From assembly GCA_028290305.1 (NCBI GenBank), contig JAQGKC010000170.1, positions 1 to 22,926 of the forward strand: DNA of 22,926 nucleotides, in the 5' to 3' direction. This document shows positions 16,613 to 22,926 of the stretch, piece after piece (positions within the stretch are counted from its first letter, which is position 1; every line of letters begins with the position of its first letter). This DNA comes from Bradyrhizobium sp. Its GTDB lineage: Bacteria; Pseudomonadota; Alphaproteobacteria; Rhizobiales; Xanthobacteraceae. Below the pieces are notes generated by a model. That model saw only the letters and a list, made by a program, of their open reading frames with translations. It had not been told where the DNA came from and ran no database searches. The translations under genes were made by a program, and so were the position numbers.

Positions 16613-17629
16613 ATGGTCGATTATGAGATGTTTGAACTTGGCGACGTGACCTTGCAATGCGGACAAATTCTGCGCGGCGCCAAGATGGCCTACAAGACCT
16701 ATGGCAAGCTCAATGCTGCCAAGGACAATGTGATCGTCTATCCCTGCTGGTATTCCGGCACGCATCTGGAAAACGAGTGGCTGATCGGTTCCAGTATGGC
16801 TTTGGATCCTGAGAAATACTTCATCATTATCCCGAACATATTCGGCAACGGCCTCTCGACCTCGGCGAGCAATACGCCAGTTCCGTTCAACGGCTCGCGC
16901 TTCCCGAATATCACCGCCTATGACAACGTCGTGCAGCAGCATCGGCTCGTCACCGAAAAGTTTGGCATCAGCAAGGTCAAGCTGGTGACGGGCTGGTCGA
17001 TGGGCGCACTGCAGACGTTCCATTGGGGCGCGATCTTCCCCGATATGGTCGAACGTATCCTGCCGTTTCAGGGCTCGGCCAAGTGCTCGCGGCACAACTT
17101 CGTCTTCCTCGAAGGCGTCAAGGCGGCACTTCAGGCCGACGCCGCCTACAAGGACGGCTTTTACACCGAACAGCCGGCCAAGGGCCTTCGCGCGGCCGCT
17201 CGCGTCTATGCCGGCTGGGGCTTCTCCCAGACGTTCTATCGCGTCGAGGCCGATCTCAAAAAGATGGGCTATGCCTCACTGGAAGATTTCCTGGTCGGAT
17301 TCTGGGAAGGTTGGCTTCTCTCCAAGGACGCCAATAACCTGCTGACCATGCTGTGGACCTGGCAGAACGGCGATATTTCGAACAACCCGATCTACAAGGG
17401 CGACTATGAGAAAGCGCTGGCCGGGATCAAGGCAAAGGCCTTTGTGATGCCGGCCTCTACGGATCTGTATTTCCCTCCGGAAGACAGCGCAAACGAAGTG
17501 AAGCATATGCCGAACGCGGAACTGCGGGTTGTGGAAACGTATTGGGGCCATTTCGCCGGCGGCCCCGGCACCAGCCCGGATGACATCAAGGTGCTTGACG
17601 CAGCTCTCAAGGAATTGCTCGCGAGCTGA
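16613..17629 (+). CDS. Alpha/beta-fold hydrolase, homoserine acetyltransferase (MetX)-like
   Basis: The 338-residue protein has the MetX-family fold with an intact catalytic triad: Ser129 in GWSMGAL, Asp284 in STDLYFPP and His313 in GHFAGG. It aligns to MetX through YKTYGKLN, YSGTHLENEWLIG and TAYDNVVQQHRLV. It departs at places MetX needs: the nucleophile elbow reads GWSMGA instead of GGSMGG, and the usual 'GSSGP' block is replaced by GNGLSTSASNTP. I infer a hydrolase, amidase or acyltransferase for a pathway compound rather than a methionine enzyme. GAGAGAGAGGG precedes the ATG. The gene ends the PotABCD-like operon, which suggests that it acts on the imported substrate or a product of it. 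Confidence 0.85.
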   Translation: MVDYEMFELGDVTLQCGQILRGAKMAYKTYGKLNAAKDNVIVYPCWYSGTHLENEWLIGSSMALDPEKYFIIIPNIFGNGLSTSASNTPVPFNGSRFPNITAYDNVVQQHRLVTEKFGISKVKLVTGWSMGALQTFHWGAIFPDMVERILPFQGSAKCSRHNFVFLEGVKAALQADAAYKDGFYTEQPAKGLRAAARVYAGWGFSQTFYRVEADLKKMGYASLEDFLVGFWEGWLLSKDANNLLTMLWTWQNGDISNNPIYKGDYEKALAGIKAKAFVMPASTDLYFPPEDSANEVKHMPNAELRVVETYWGHFAGGPGTSPDDIKVLDAALKELLAS

Positions 17630-17655
17630 GTTCTCCTCCAAAATGGCTAGGCAAA

Positions 17656-17687
17656 TCTACGCAGTCTGCACAGGCAGACTGCGTAGA
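17656..17687. terminator. Perfect 14-bp hairpin between convergent operons
   Basis: The arms tctacgcagtctgc and gcagactgcgtaga are exact reverse complements around the four-base loop acag. The hairpin lies 26 bp after the hydrolase stop and 30 bp after the stop of the GS-like gene on the other strand. Read on the minus strand it is followed by TTTG, a short T run. It therefore probably terminates the GS-like transcript and may serve both directions. Confidence 0.75.
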
Positions 17688-17717
17688 CCGGATACGACGA
17701 GCCATGCAGACAGACGC

Positions 17718-19154
17718 TCAAAACATCTCGAAATATTCGCGATGTTCCCAGTCCGACACCTCGGCCTGGAAGCGCTCGATCTCGGCATTCTTGATGTGAA
17801 CGTAGTAGTCGACGAACTCCGCGCCCAAGGCTTCGCGAAAAAATTGATCGTCCTTTAGTGCAAACACTGCTTCCCGCAAGCTGTTCGGCAATGGACTCGC
17901 TTGCGTTTCATAAGGCGTATCTGCCGATGGACCGGGGTCCAGCTTGCGATCAACGCCATCGAGCCCGGAGAGGATTTGCGACGCCATGTAGAGATAGGGA
18001 TTGGCCGCGGGCTCGCCGATCCGGTTTTCAAGCCGGGTCGCTGGGTCGCCAGTGCCGCCGAGCACGCGGATCATCACACCCCGGTTGTCGCGGCCCCAGA
18101 TCGCGCGATCCGGCGCCAGCGAATAGGAGCGATAGCGCTTGTAGCCATTGATGGTCGGCGTCGTGAACACGGCCGCCGCACGGGCATGCTGCAACAGCCC
18201 GGCCAGATAATTGCGGCCGAACGCGCTCAACACCTCGCCGCTGTCGCCCGTCATGAAGGCGTTCTCGCCGCTTCCGCGCGAGACGATCGATTGATGAAGA
18301 TGCCAGCCGGAGGCGACGACGTTCGGAAGCTTCGGCCGGCACATGAAGGTCGCGTGATAGCCATGCCGGTGGCAGATTTGCTTCACGGCGCTGCGAAACA
18401 GGATCATGTTGTCGGCGGGCTCGAGGCCCACCGTCGGTTTAAATGTGAATTCGCACTGGCTCGGACCGAATTCGACCTCCACCGATCGCAGCGGCAGATC
18501 CAGCGCCATGATGTCGCGCCTGACGATCTCGAGCACAGGCTCCATCTGGTCGTAACGCTGCTCGGTCAGATATTGGTAACCATGCGACAGCAGGCTGACC
18601 GACGGCGGCCGGCCCGGCTGGCCGGCATCTTCGGGAGACATCTTTGAGTCTTCGAGTTTGAAGATGTGGCATTCGATTTCGAGCCCCGCGACGAAGTCGT
18701 AGCCGCGCTTTTCCAGTTTCGCGAGCACCGATTTATAGAGATTGCGGGTCGCGAACGGCACCGGCCGCCCGTCGGCGAAGTGAACGTCGCACAATAGCCA
18801 GCCGGTGGCCGCCACCCACGGCAACACGCGAAAGCTTGTGGGATCCGGCACCATCAGAACGTCGGCGGCGCCTTCCATTTCCCGCATGCCGAAACCGCCG
18901 CCGGCAGTAAAGACCGGGAATACCGTCCGATGCGACGTATCCTTGGCGAGCATCGTGGTGGTGATGGTGCATCCGCTTTCAAGCGAGGCAAGCGCCTCGC
19001 TCGCAACCAGCGTCTTGCCCCGCAGAATCCCGTGCTGGTCGGGGAAAGAAAATCGGATGACTTCGAGTTTTTGCTCTTCGACGATGCGGCGCAGGCGGCT
19101 TGCCGCCTCTTTCTGCTCGCTCGACCAGAGGCCGTGACGCTCAACGAAACTCAA
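17718..19154 (-). CDS. Glutamine-synthetase-family ligase (gamma-glutamyl-amine synthetase candidate)
   Basis: The 478-residue protein has the GS fold and its active-site residues. These include PDPTSFRVLPW (about 104-113), metal-binding Glu159 and Glu161 (GLEIECH), EFGPSQCE (228-235), the ammonia/glutamate-site GWHLHQS with His285, NGYKRYRSYSLAPDRA (336 on) and RLENRIGEPAANPYL (374-388). It is not the housekeeping GlnA: the sequences around these motifs are divergent, and the C-terminus (VSDWEHREYFEMF) lacks the adenylylation-loop tyrosine motif. Such paralogues, for example PuuA, IpuC and the aniline-pathway TdnQ, join glutamate to an amine. The start is a TTG at 19154, seven bases after GAGGGAG. 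It lies downstream of the Rieske gene on the same strand, with a palindromic repeat between them. The substrate amine is unknown. Confidence 0.88.
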   Translation of the reverse strand: MSFVERHGLWSSEQKEAASRLRRIVEEQKLEVIRFSFPDQHGILRGKTLVASEALASLESGCTITTTMLAKDTSHRTVFPVFTAGGGFGMREMEGAADVLMVPDPTSFRVLPWVAATGWLLCDVHFADGRPVPFATRNLYKSVLAKLEKRGYDFVAGLEIECHIFKLEDSKMSPEDAGQPGRPPSVSLLSHGYQYLTEQRYDQMEPVLEIVRRDIMALDLPLRSVEVEFGPSQCEFTFKPTVGLEPADNMILFRSAVKQICHRHGYHATFMCRPKLPNVVASGWHLHQSIVSRGSGENAFMTGDSGEVLSAFGRNYLAGLLQHARAAAVFTTPTINGYKRYRSYSLAPDRAIWGRDNRGVMIRVLGGTGDPATRLENRIGEPAANPYLYMASQILSGLDGVDRKLDPGPSADTPYETQASPLPNSLREAVFALKDDQFFREALGAEFVDYYVHIKNAEIERFQAEVSDWEHREYFEMF

Positions 19155-19214
19155 CGCGTCACTCCCTCAGTGTCTGACTCGAATTGCAGCCAATAGTACC
19201 GACTCGCATCGGTC

Positions 19215-19296
19215 GTCATTGCGAGGAGCACTTGCGACGAAGCAATCCAGTCTTTCTTTTGTGGTTCTGGATTGCTTCGCTTCGCTCGCAATGACG
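19215..19296. repeat. Dispersed palindromic repeat, short copy
   Basis: This is the same element as at 465-578, with arms gtcattgcgaggagc / gctcgcaatgac and gcgacgaagcaatccag / ctggattgcttcgcttcgc, but without the roughly 35-base internal insertion. It lies between the end of the Rieske gene and the start of the GS-like gene, which are transcribed in the same direction. A stable hairpin here could reduce read-through from Rieske to GS or stabilise the upstream message. Confidence 0.85.
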
Positions 19297-19307
19297 AAAG
19301 GATGCCA

Positions 19308-20666
19308 TCACTCGGCCGCCGAAAGATGGTGAACCTTGTCGGCGATCTCCGAAGGGACGGGTGCGGCCCATGGCGCGCTGCGGCGTCGCTTCACATCGAC
19401 TTCCATCCAGAATGTTTCCCACCCCCGGGTCGGTCCGATGCCGTCCATCGTTGCCGGACCCTGGATGCTGCGCGCATGCGCGGCATCCAGAAACATGAAC
19501 GGCTTGCCGCCGGAAGCGACTTTTTCGATTTCCTGCCGCAGCAGACGGCGATATTGGACGATGGCCTTGTCGGCTTGGCCAAGATGTTCGCGGGTGCGGT
19601 CCTGGATCGCGCCCATCGATTCGACCGCCCATTGATCGTGCACGTTGATGTCGGCGCCCATGCCGGTGTAGGTCGCGGTCGCCTGCTCGTTCGGATCGAA
19701 ACCGTAATCGTTCGATTTATTCTTCCGCGAACGATATTCGGGCAGTTCGTAGAGTTCGAGGCGCTGATCCCGCATCTTCTTTTTGTCGACCGGCGCCGAA
19801 TAGCTGGTGAAGATCGCGTACCAGTAGCAATTCTCGTCATCCACCGGCACATGCCACTGCGTGATCGTCATCTCGGTGCTCATCGGAATGACAAATCCGT
19901 GCGGGAATAGCTGATTGGTGACGCGAACATGGGTGCGCTCGTCGTCGATCTCGCGTAGCGCGATCAGGCGCAGTCCGTATTCGGTGTGCTCGACATTGAT
20001 GATGGGCCGGTCATATTCGCGCAGGATTCGGGTCATCGGCATGTCGGTGCCGGCGGACGCGCCGCGAAACTGCTTGCCGTAAGATCCCGAGGTATCCTCA
20101 TCTTCGAAAAAGCGATGCAGGAACGAGGCGTGCGACGGATCGATCCCGACTTCGAGCGCCTGCAGCCAGTTGCAGTTGATGTGACCCTTGAATGCGAATG
20201 TGTGGCTGTCTGGCGCAACAAAACAGTCGATTTCCGGAAACGCCGGTGGCTCGCCTTCGCCGAGATAAGCCCAGAGAATGCCGCTCTTCTCAACCACGGG
20301 ATAAGCGCGCTGCGTGATGTTCTTGCACAATACCGAGCCCTTCGGCTCGGCGGGCGTTTCAAGGCATTGGCCTGTGACGTCGAACAGCCAGCCGTGGAAG
20401 GCGCAGCGCAGGCCGCCATCTTCCAGGCGGCCGAAGGCGAGGTCGGCGCCGCGATGCGCGCAATGCCGCTCGATCAGGCCGTAATGGCCCTGCTCGTTGC
20501 GAAACAGCACCAGGTTTTCGCCGAGCAATTTGATCGGCTTGACCGGACGCGGCCCCTGCAGCTCATCGACCAGCGCCGCCGGCTGCCAGTACATCCGCAT
20601 CAATTTCCCGCACGGATCTTTCGGCCCGGTGCGCGTGATCAGGTCATTCTGTTCCTGGCTCATCAT
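19308..20666 (-). CDS. Rieske non-heme iron oxygenase, phthalate dioxygenase-type (single alpha subunit)
   Basis: The 452-residue protein should hydroxylate, or oxidatively dealkylate, an organic substrate using O2 and electrons from a separate reductase. The Rieske [2Fe-2S] ligands are Cys69-x-His71 and Cys88-x2-His91. The mononuclear iron triad is His179, His184 (DPSHASFLH) and probably Asp344 (VHDQWAVESMG). The DQWAVESMGAI-DRTREHLG block and the length match the one-component phthalate 4,5-dioxygenase/carbazole-type group, not the alpha-beta ring-hydroxylating group. No reductase, ferredoxin or beta subunit is visible in the window. I chose the ATG at 20666, nine bases after AAAGGA; an in-frame TTG at 20696 is less likely. 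A 12-bp inverted repeat lies upstream. The substrate is unknown. Confidence 0.9.
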   Translation of the reverse strand: MMSQEQNDLITRTGPKDPCGKLMRMYWQPAALVDELQGPRPVKPIKLLGENLVLFRNEQGHYGLIERHCAHRGADLAFGRLEDGGLRCAFHGWLFDVTGQCLETPAEPKGSVLCKNITQRAYPVVEKSGILWAYLGEGEPPAFPEIDCFVAPDSHTFAFKGHINCNWLQALEVGIDPSHASFLHRFFEDEDTSGSYGKQFRGASAGTDMPMTRILREYDRPIINVEHTEYGLRLIALREIDDERTHVRVTNQLFPHGFVIPMSTEMTITQWHVPVDDENCYWYAIFTSYSAPVDKKKMRDQRLELYELPEYRSRKNKSNDYGFDPNEQATATYTGMGADINVHDQWAVESMGAIQDRTREHLGQADKAIVQYRRLLRQEIEKVASGGKPFMFLDAAHARSIQGPATMDGIGPTRGWETFWMEVDVKRRRSAPWAAPVPSEIADKVHHLSAAE

Positions 20667-20699
20667 GGCGCTGCGTCCTTTCGGATCTGACTCCAAATG

Positions 20700-20731
20700 A
20701 AACAGAATTCATCACGAGCTGAATTCTGTTT
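20700..20731 (-). promoter_or_regulatory. Candidate operator: 12-bp perfect inverted repeat upstream of the Rieske gene
   Basis: AAACAGAATTCA and TGAATTCTGTTT are exact reverse complements separated by eight bases (tcacgagc). The centre-to-centre spacing of about 20 bp equals two helical turns, as for a dimeric DNA-binding protein. The arms are A+T-rich and no T run follows, so an operator is more likely than a terminator. It lies 34 bp upstream of the Rieske start. The regulator is unknown. Confidence 0.65.
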
Positions 20732-20748
20732 GGAATCAAATTACTAGC

Positions 20749-20766
20749 CTTGCCATTCCAGGCAAG
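20749..20766 (-). terminator. Possible weak terminator after the BzdR-like gene
   Basis: CTTGCC and GGCAAG pair as a 6-bp stem around a six-base loop, 27 bp beyond the stop codon of the BzdR-like gene. No T run follows directly on the minus strand (gctagtaattt), so the call is tentative. It would separate the regulator from the Rieske gene. Confidence 0.3.
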
Positions 20767-20792
20767 CGGATTCCTCAGGCTTGGTAAGCGTT

Positions 20793-21701
20793 TCAGGAAG
20801 CCGCACTGCGCAGCCCGAACGCGTGCGCCTCATCGTGCAGCACCGGCGCAACCGCATCGATCAAGCGCGCAGCCGCATTGTCCACGCTTAGCCCTGCAGT
20901 ATCGACCACAGCCGACGCGCGCGCATACAGCGGCTCACGGCTGAGCAGAATGTTGCGCAATTCCGCCATCGCCGAGCGATCGTCCGCCATTGGACGCAGA
21001 TCGCCCTGGCGGCGCACCCGCGCCATATGTTCTTCCGGCTCGGCCTTCACCCAGATGGTGTAGAACGACGACAGGATCAGGTCGAAGGTCAGCGGCTCGG
21101 AGACGATGCCACCGCCGGTCGCCAGCACCATCAATTCCCTTCGCACCAGCAATTGGCCGAGCGCCGCCTGCTCCATGCGCCTGAAACCCTCCTGGCCGTA
21201 AAGCGCGATGATCTCGGCGACCGACAATCCGTTCTGCGCCTCGATCTCCTTGTTCAACTCGACAAAATTCCAGCCGATCTTTTTTGCCAGCATCTTGCCG
21301 AGCGTGGACTTGCCCGCGCCGCGCAGCCCGATCAAGGCGATGCCGGCGAATGATATTTGCCGCTGAGCCGATGCGCCTCCACCGGCGAGAACATCCTTGG
21401 CCTGCGCGATCTGGCTCGGCGTCGCCTTGCGCAGGAGATCGCGGATCACCTGCCAGTCCGGTGTAGGTTCGGTTGCGGGAATGAGATCCTCGAGATGCGC
21501 GCCCATCGCATTCGACACCCGGCGCAACAGCACGATCGAGACGTTGCCCTTGCCGCTTTCGAGCTGGGCGATATAGCGTTCGGATATGCCGGAAACCTTG
21601 GCGAGCACCTTGCGCGACATGCCGCGCAGCGCGCGCATGGTGCGGACGCGCTGGCCGAGCTGCTCGAGAAAGCCGGTTTCGGGATCGAGATTTTCGGTCA
21701 T
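20793..21701 (-). CDS. boxR: BzdR/BoxR-family transcriptional regulator (HTH plus shikimate-kinase-like domain)
   Basis: The 302-residue protein has an XRE-type helix-turn-helix at about 15-75 (VRTMRALRGMSRKVLAKVSG, then ISERYIAQLESGKGNVS), a short linker, and a shikimate-kinase-like domain from about 115. The kinase domain keeps Walker A, GLRGAGKST at 125-133, and LATGGGIV. The shikimate-binding DRxIE motif is changed to ELNKEIE, as in BzdR/BoxR. In studied members this domain binds benzoyl-CoA and releases repression of benzoate genes. The length matches BzdR. It is divergent from an aryl-CoA ligase gene, whose product would be the inducer. GGGGCG precedes the ATG at 21701. The family call is firm; the precise effector (benzoyl-CoA or a related thioester) is inferred. 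Confidence 0.9.
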   Translation of the reverse strand: MTENLDPETGFLEQLGQRVRTMRALRGMSRKVLAKVSGISERYIAQLESGKGNVSIVLLRRVSNAMGAHLEDLIPATEPTPDWQVIRDLLRKATPSQIAQAKDVLAGGGASAQRQISFAGIALIGLRGAGKSTLGKMLAKKIGWNFVELNKEIEAQNGLSVAEIIALYGQEGFRRMEQAALGQLLVRRELMVLATGGGIVSEPLTFDLILSSFYTIWVKAEPEEHMARVRRQGDLRPMADDRSAMAELRNILLSREPLYARASAVVDTAGLSVDNAAARLIDAVAPVLHDEAHAFGLRSAAS

Positions 21702-21842
21702 GTCGCCCCGTAAATTCGTACTTTCGGAAACATAATGCCGATGAGGATTGACAGCAAGCGCGTGTAGTGGCTTTCTATGAATTATAATTCAGAAAGTTGG
21801 GGAGGAAGCGTCGGTGATACGCTTAGATAACAGGGGTGGGGC
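21702..21842. promoter_or_regulatory. Divergent promoter/operator region, boxR-like and aryl-CoA ligase genes
   Basis: A TTTCgGAAA palindrome lies at 21722-21730, about 20 bp ahead of the regulator start. A related site, TTCAGAAAGT at 21788-21797, is part of a larger palindromic block (21771-21796: CTTTCT ... AGAAAG around GAATTATAATTC). The two share ACTTTC-N-GAA in opposite orientations. For the ligase direction a perfect TTGACA occurs at 21748-21753 and the second palindrome covers the expected -10. This layout suits repression by the BzdR/BoxR-like protein and autoregulation. The sites are predicted only. Confidence 0.55.
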
Positions 21843-22926
21843 GTGAACGACATGTCCGGCTCCTACAATGCAGTGACCTGGCTGCTCGACCGCAATGTCG
21901 AGGAAGGACGCGGCGGAAAGCTTGCGTTCACCGATACCGTGTCCGAGCTGACCTATGGCGAGCTGCAACAGCAAAGCCGCCGCACCGCCAATATGCTGCG
22001 CCGTCTCGGCGTCCGCCGCGAAGAACGCGTGGCGATGATCATGCTCGATACGATCGATTTTCCGATCGTGTTTCTCGGCGCGATCCGCGCTGGCGTGGTG
22101 CCGGTGCCGCTTAACACGCTGCTGACGTCGGATCAGTACGCCTATGTGCTGGCGGATTGCCGCGCGCGGGTGCTGTTCATCTCCGAGGCGCTGCTGCCTG
22201 TCGTCAAGGATATGGTCGGGCGGATGCCGGATCTCGAGCACGTCATCGTCGCAGGCCAAGATGCGCACGGATACAAAAAATTGTCCGAGGTGATCGCAAG
22301 CGAGAGCGACGCCTTTACAACCGTCGCAACCCATCCGGATGAGCCGGCGTTCTGGCTGTATTCGTCGGGTTCGACCGGCATGCCCAAGGGCGTGCGGCAT
22401 CTGCATTCCAACCTCGCCGCGACGGCGGAGACCTACGCCAAGCAGGTGCTCGGCATTCGCGAGGACGACGTCGGGCTGTCGGCGGCGAAACTGTTTTTCG
22501 CCTATGGCCTCGGCAATGCGCTGACGTTTCCGATGTCGGTCGGCGCCACCACGATCCTCAATTCCGAGCGGCCGACACCCGCGACCATGTTCGCGCTGAT
22601 GAACAAATATCATCCCAGCATCTTCTTCGGTGTGCCCACTCTCTTCGCCGCGATGCTGAACGACGAGTCGCTCAAGAACGAACGCAGTGGCAACCGCTTG
22701 CGCATCTGCACCTCGGCGGGCGAAGCGCTGCCGGAATCGGTCGGCAATAGCTGGAAGTCACGCTTCGGCGTTGACATCCTCGACGGCGTCGGTTCGACCG
22801 AGCTGTTGCATATCTTCCTGTCGAATGCGCCGGGCGACATCAAATACGGCTCTTCGGGGCGCCCGGTGCCGGGCTACAGAGTGCGGCTTGTCAACGAGGC
22901 GGGCGCTGAGGTGGGCGACGGCGAGG
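21843..22926 (+). CDS. Benzoate-CoA ligase-like aryl-CoA synthetase, 3'-truncated by window edge
   Basis: The frame is open to the window end; 361 residues are visible of about 520 expected. The enzyme should activate an aromatic acid to its CoA thioester using ATP, the first step of benzoyl-CoA routes. The ATP-binding motif YSSGSTGMPKG is at about 173-183, followed by the benzoate-CoA ligase hallmark LSAAKLFFAYGLGNALTFPM (212-231), TSAGEALP (290-297) and DGVGSTELLHIFLSN (314-328). All resemble BadA/BclA closely; a 4-hydroxybenzoate-CoA ligase is the main alternative. The start is the GTG at 21843 or the in-frame ATG at 21852; the ribosome site AGGGGTGGGG suits the first slightly better. It is divergent from the BzdR/BoxR-like gene. 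The rest of the pathway probably lies to the right. Confidence 0.9.
   Translation, partial: MNDMSGSYNAVTWLLDRNVEEGRGGKLAFTDTVSELTYGELQQQSRRTANMLRRLGVRREERVAMIMLDTIDFPIVFLGAIRAGVVPVPLNTLLTSDQYAYVLADCRARVLFISEALLPVVKDMVGRMPDLEHVIVAGQDAHGYKKLSEVIASESDAFTTVATHPDEPAFWLYSSGSTGMPKGVRHLHSNLAATAETYAKQVLGIREDDVGLSAAKLFFAYGLGNALTFPMSVGATTILNSERPTPATMFALMNKYHPSIFFGVPTLFAAMLNDESLKNERSGNRLRICTSAGEALPESVGNSWKSRFGVDILDGVGSTELLHIFLSNAPGDIKYGSSGRPVPGYRVRLVNEAGAEVGDGE

Noticed and set aside
16613..17629. Calling the hydrolase metX (homoserine O-acetyltransferase)
   Set aside because: Key MetX motifs are changed and the operon is a transporter operon, so only a MetX-like fold is claimed.
17718..19154. Calling the ligase glnA
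   Set aside because: The sequences around the active-site motifs are divergent and the C-terminal adenylylation region of GlnA is absent, so a paralogue with another amine substrate is more likely.
1..22926. CRISPR array, tRNA, rRNA, insertion sequence or prophage
   Set aside because: No regularly spaced repeats, cloverleaf sequences, transposase or phage proteins were recognised on either strand.

Overview
The window is GC-rich, densely coded DNA from an alphaproteobacterium. It is most like Bradyrhizobium or Rhodopseudomonas relatives. I infer this from the codon bias, the paired 'cattgcgaggagc ... gctcgcaatgacg' palindromic repeats typical of that group, the abundance of ABC uptake systems, and a BzdR/BoxR-type regulator beside an aryl-CoA ligase. 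The assignment comes from pattern recognition, not from a search.

Left part (1-6912): the 3' end of a GntR/FCD regulator converges on a stand-alone allophanate hydrolase, with a palindromic repeat between them. Next come a type II NADH dehydrogenase and a DHA2-type MFS exporter, all on the minus strand. Divergent from the exporter lies a small dimeric alpha/beta-barrel (ABM-like) protein, followed 21 bp later by an ECF sigma factor carrying a C-terminal SnoaL-like domain.

Middle (7245-11839): a complete five-gene branched-chain-amino-acid-type (Liv/HAAT) ABC importer. The order is binding protein, LivH, LivM, LivG, LivF. A strong terminator-like hairpin follows the binding-protein gene, and the remaining genes overlap.

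Right part (12289-20666): a second operon encodes a complete polyamine/opine-type (PotABCD-like) importer with a Tat-exported binding protein, ending in a MetX-like alpha/beta hydrolase. It converges, across a perfect 14-bp hairpin, on a minus-strand pair: a glutamine-synthetase-like ligase and a phthalate-dioxygenase-type Rieske oxygenase. A 12-bp perfect inverted repeat lies just upstream of the Rieske gene. The set suggests uptake and degradation of an amine- or amide-containing compound, possibly through a gamma-glutamyl intermediate. The substrate is not visible from the sequence.

Far right (20793-22926): a BzdR/BoxR-like regulator (HTH plus shikimate-kinase-like domain) is divergent from a benzoate-CoA-ligase-like gene that runs off the window. 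The shared promoter region holds matching TTTCNGAAA-like sites. This end is probably the start of an aromatic acyl-CoA (benzoate-type) catabolic cluster, and the neighbouring Rieske/GS/transport genes may feed it. No tRNA, rRNA, CRISPR array, insertion sequence or phage gene was seen.
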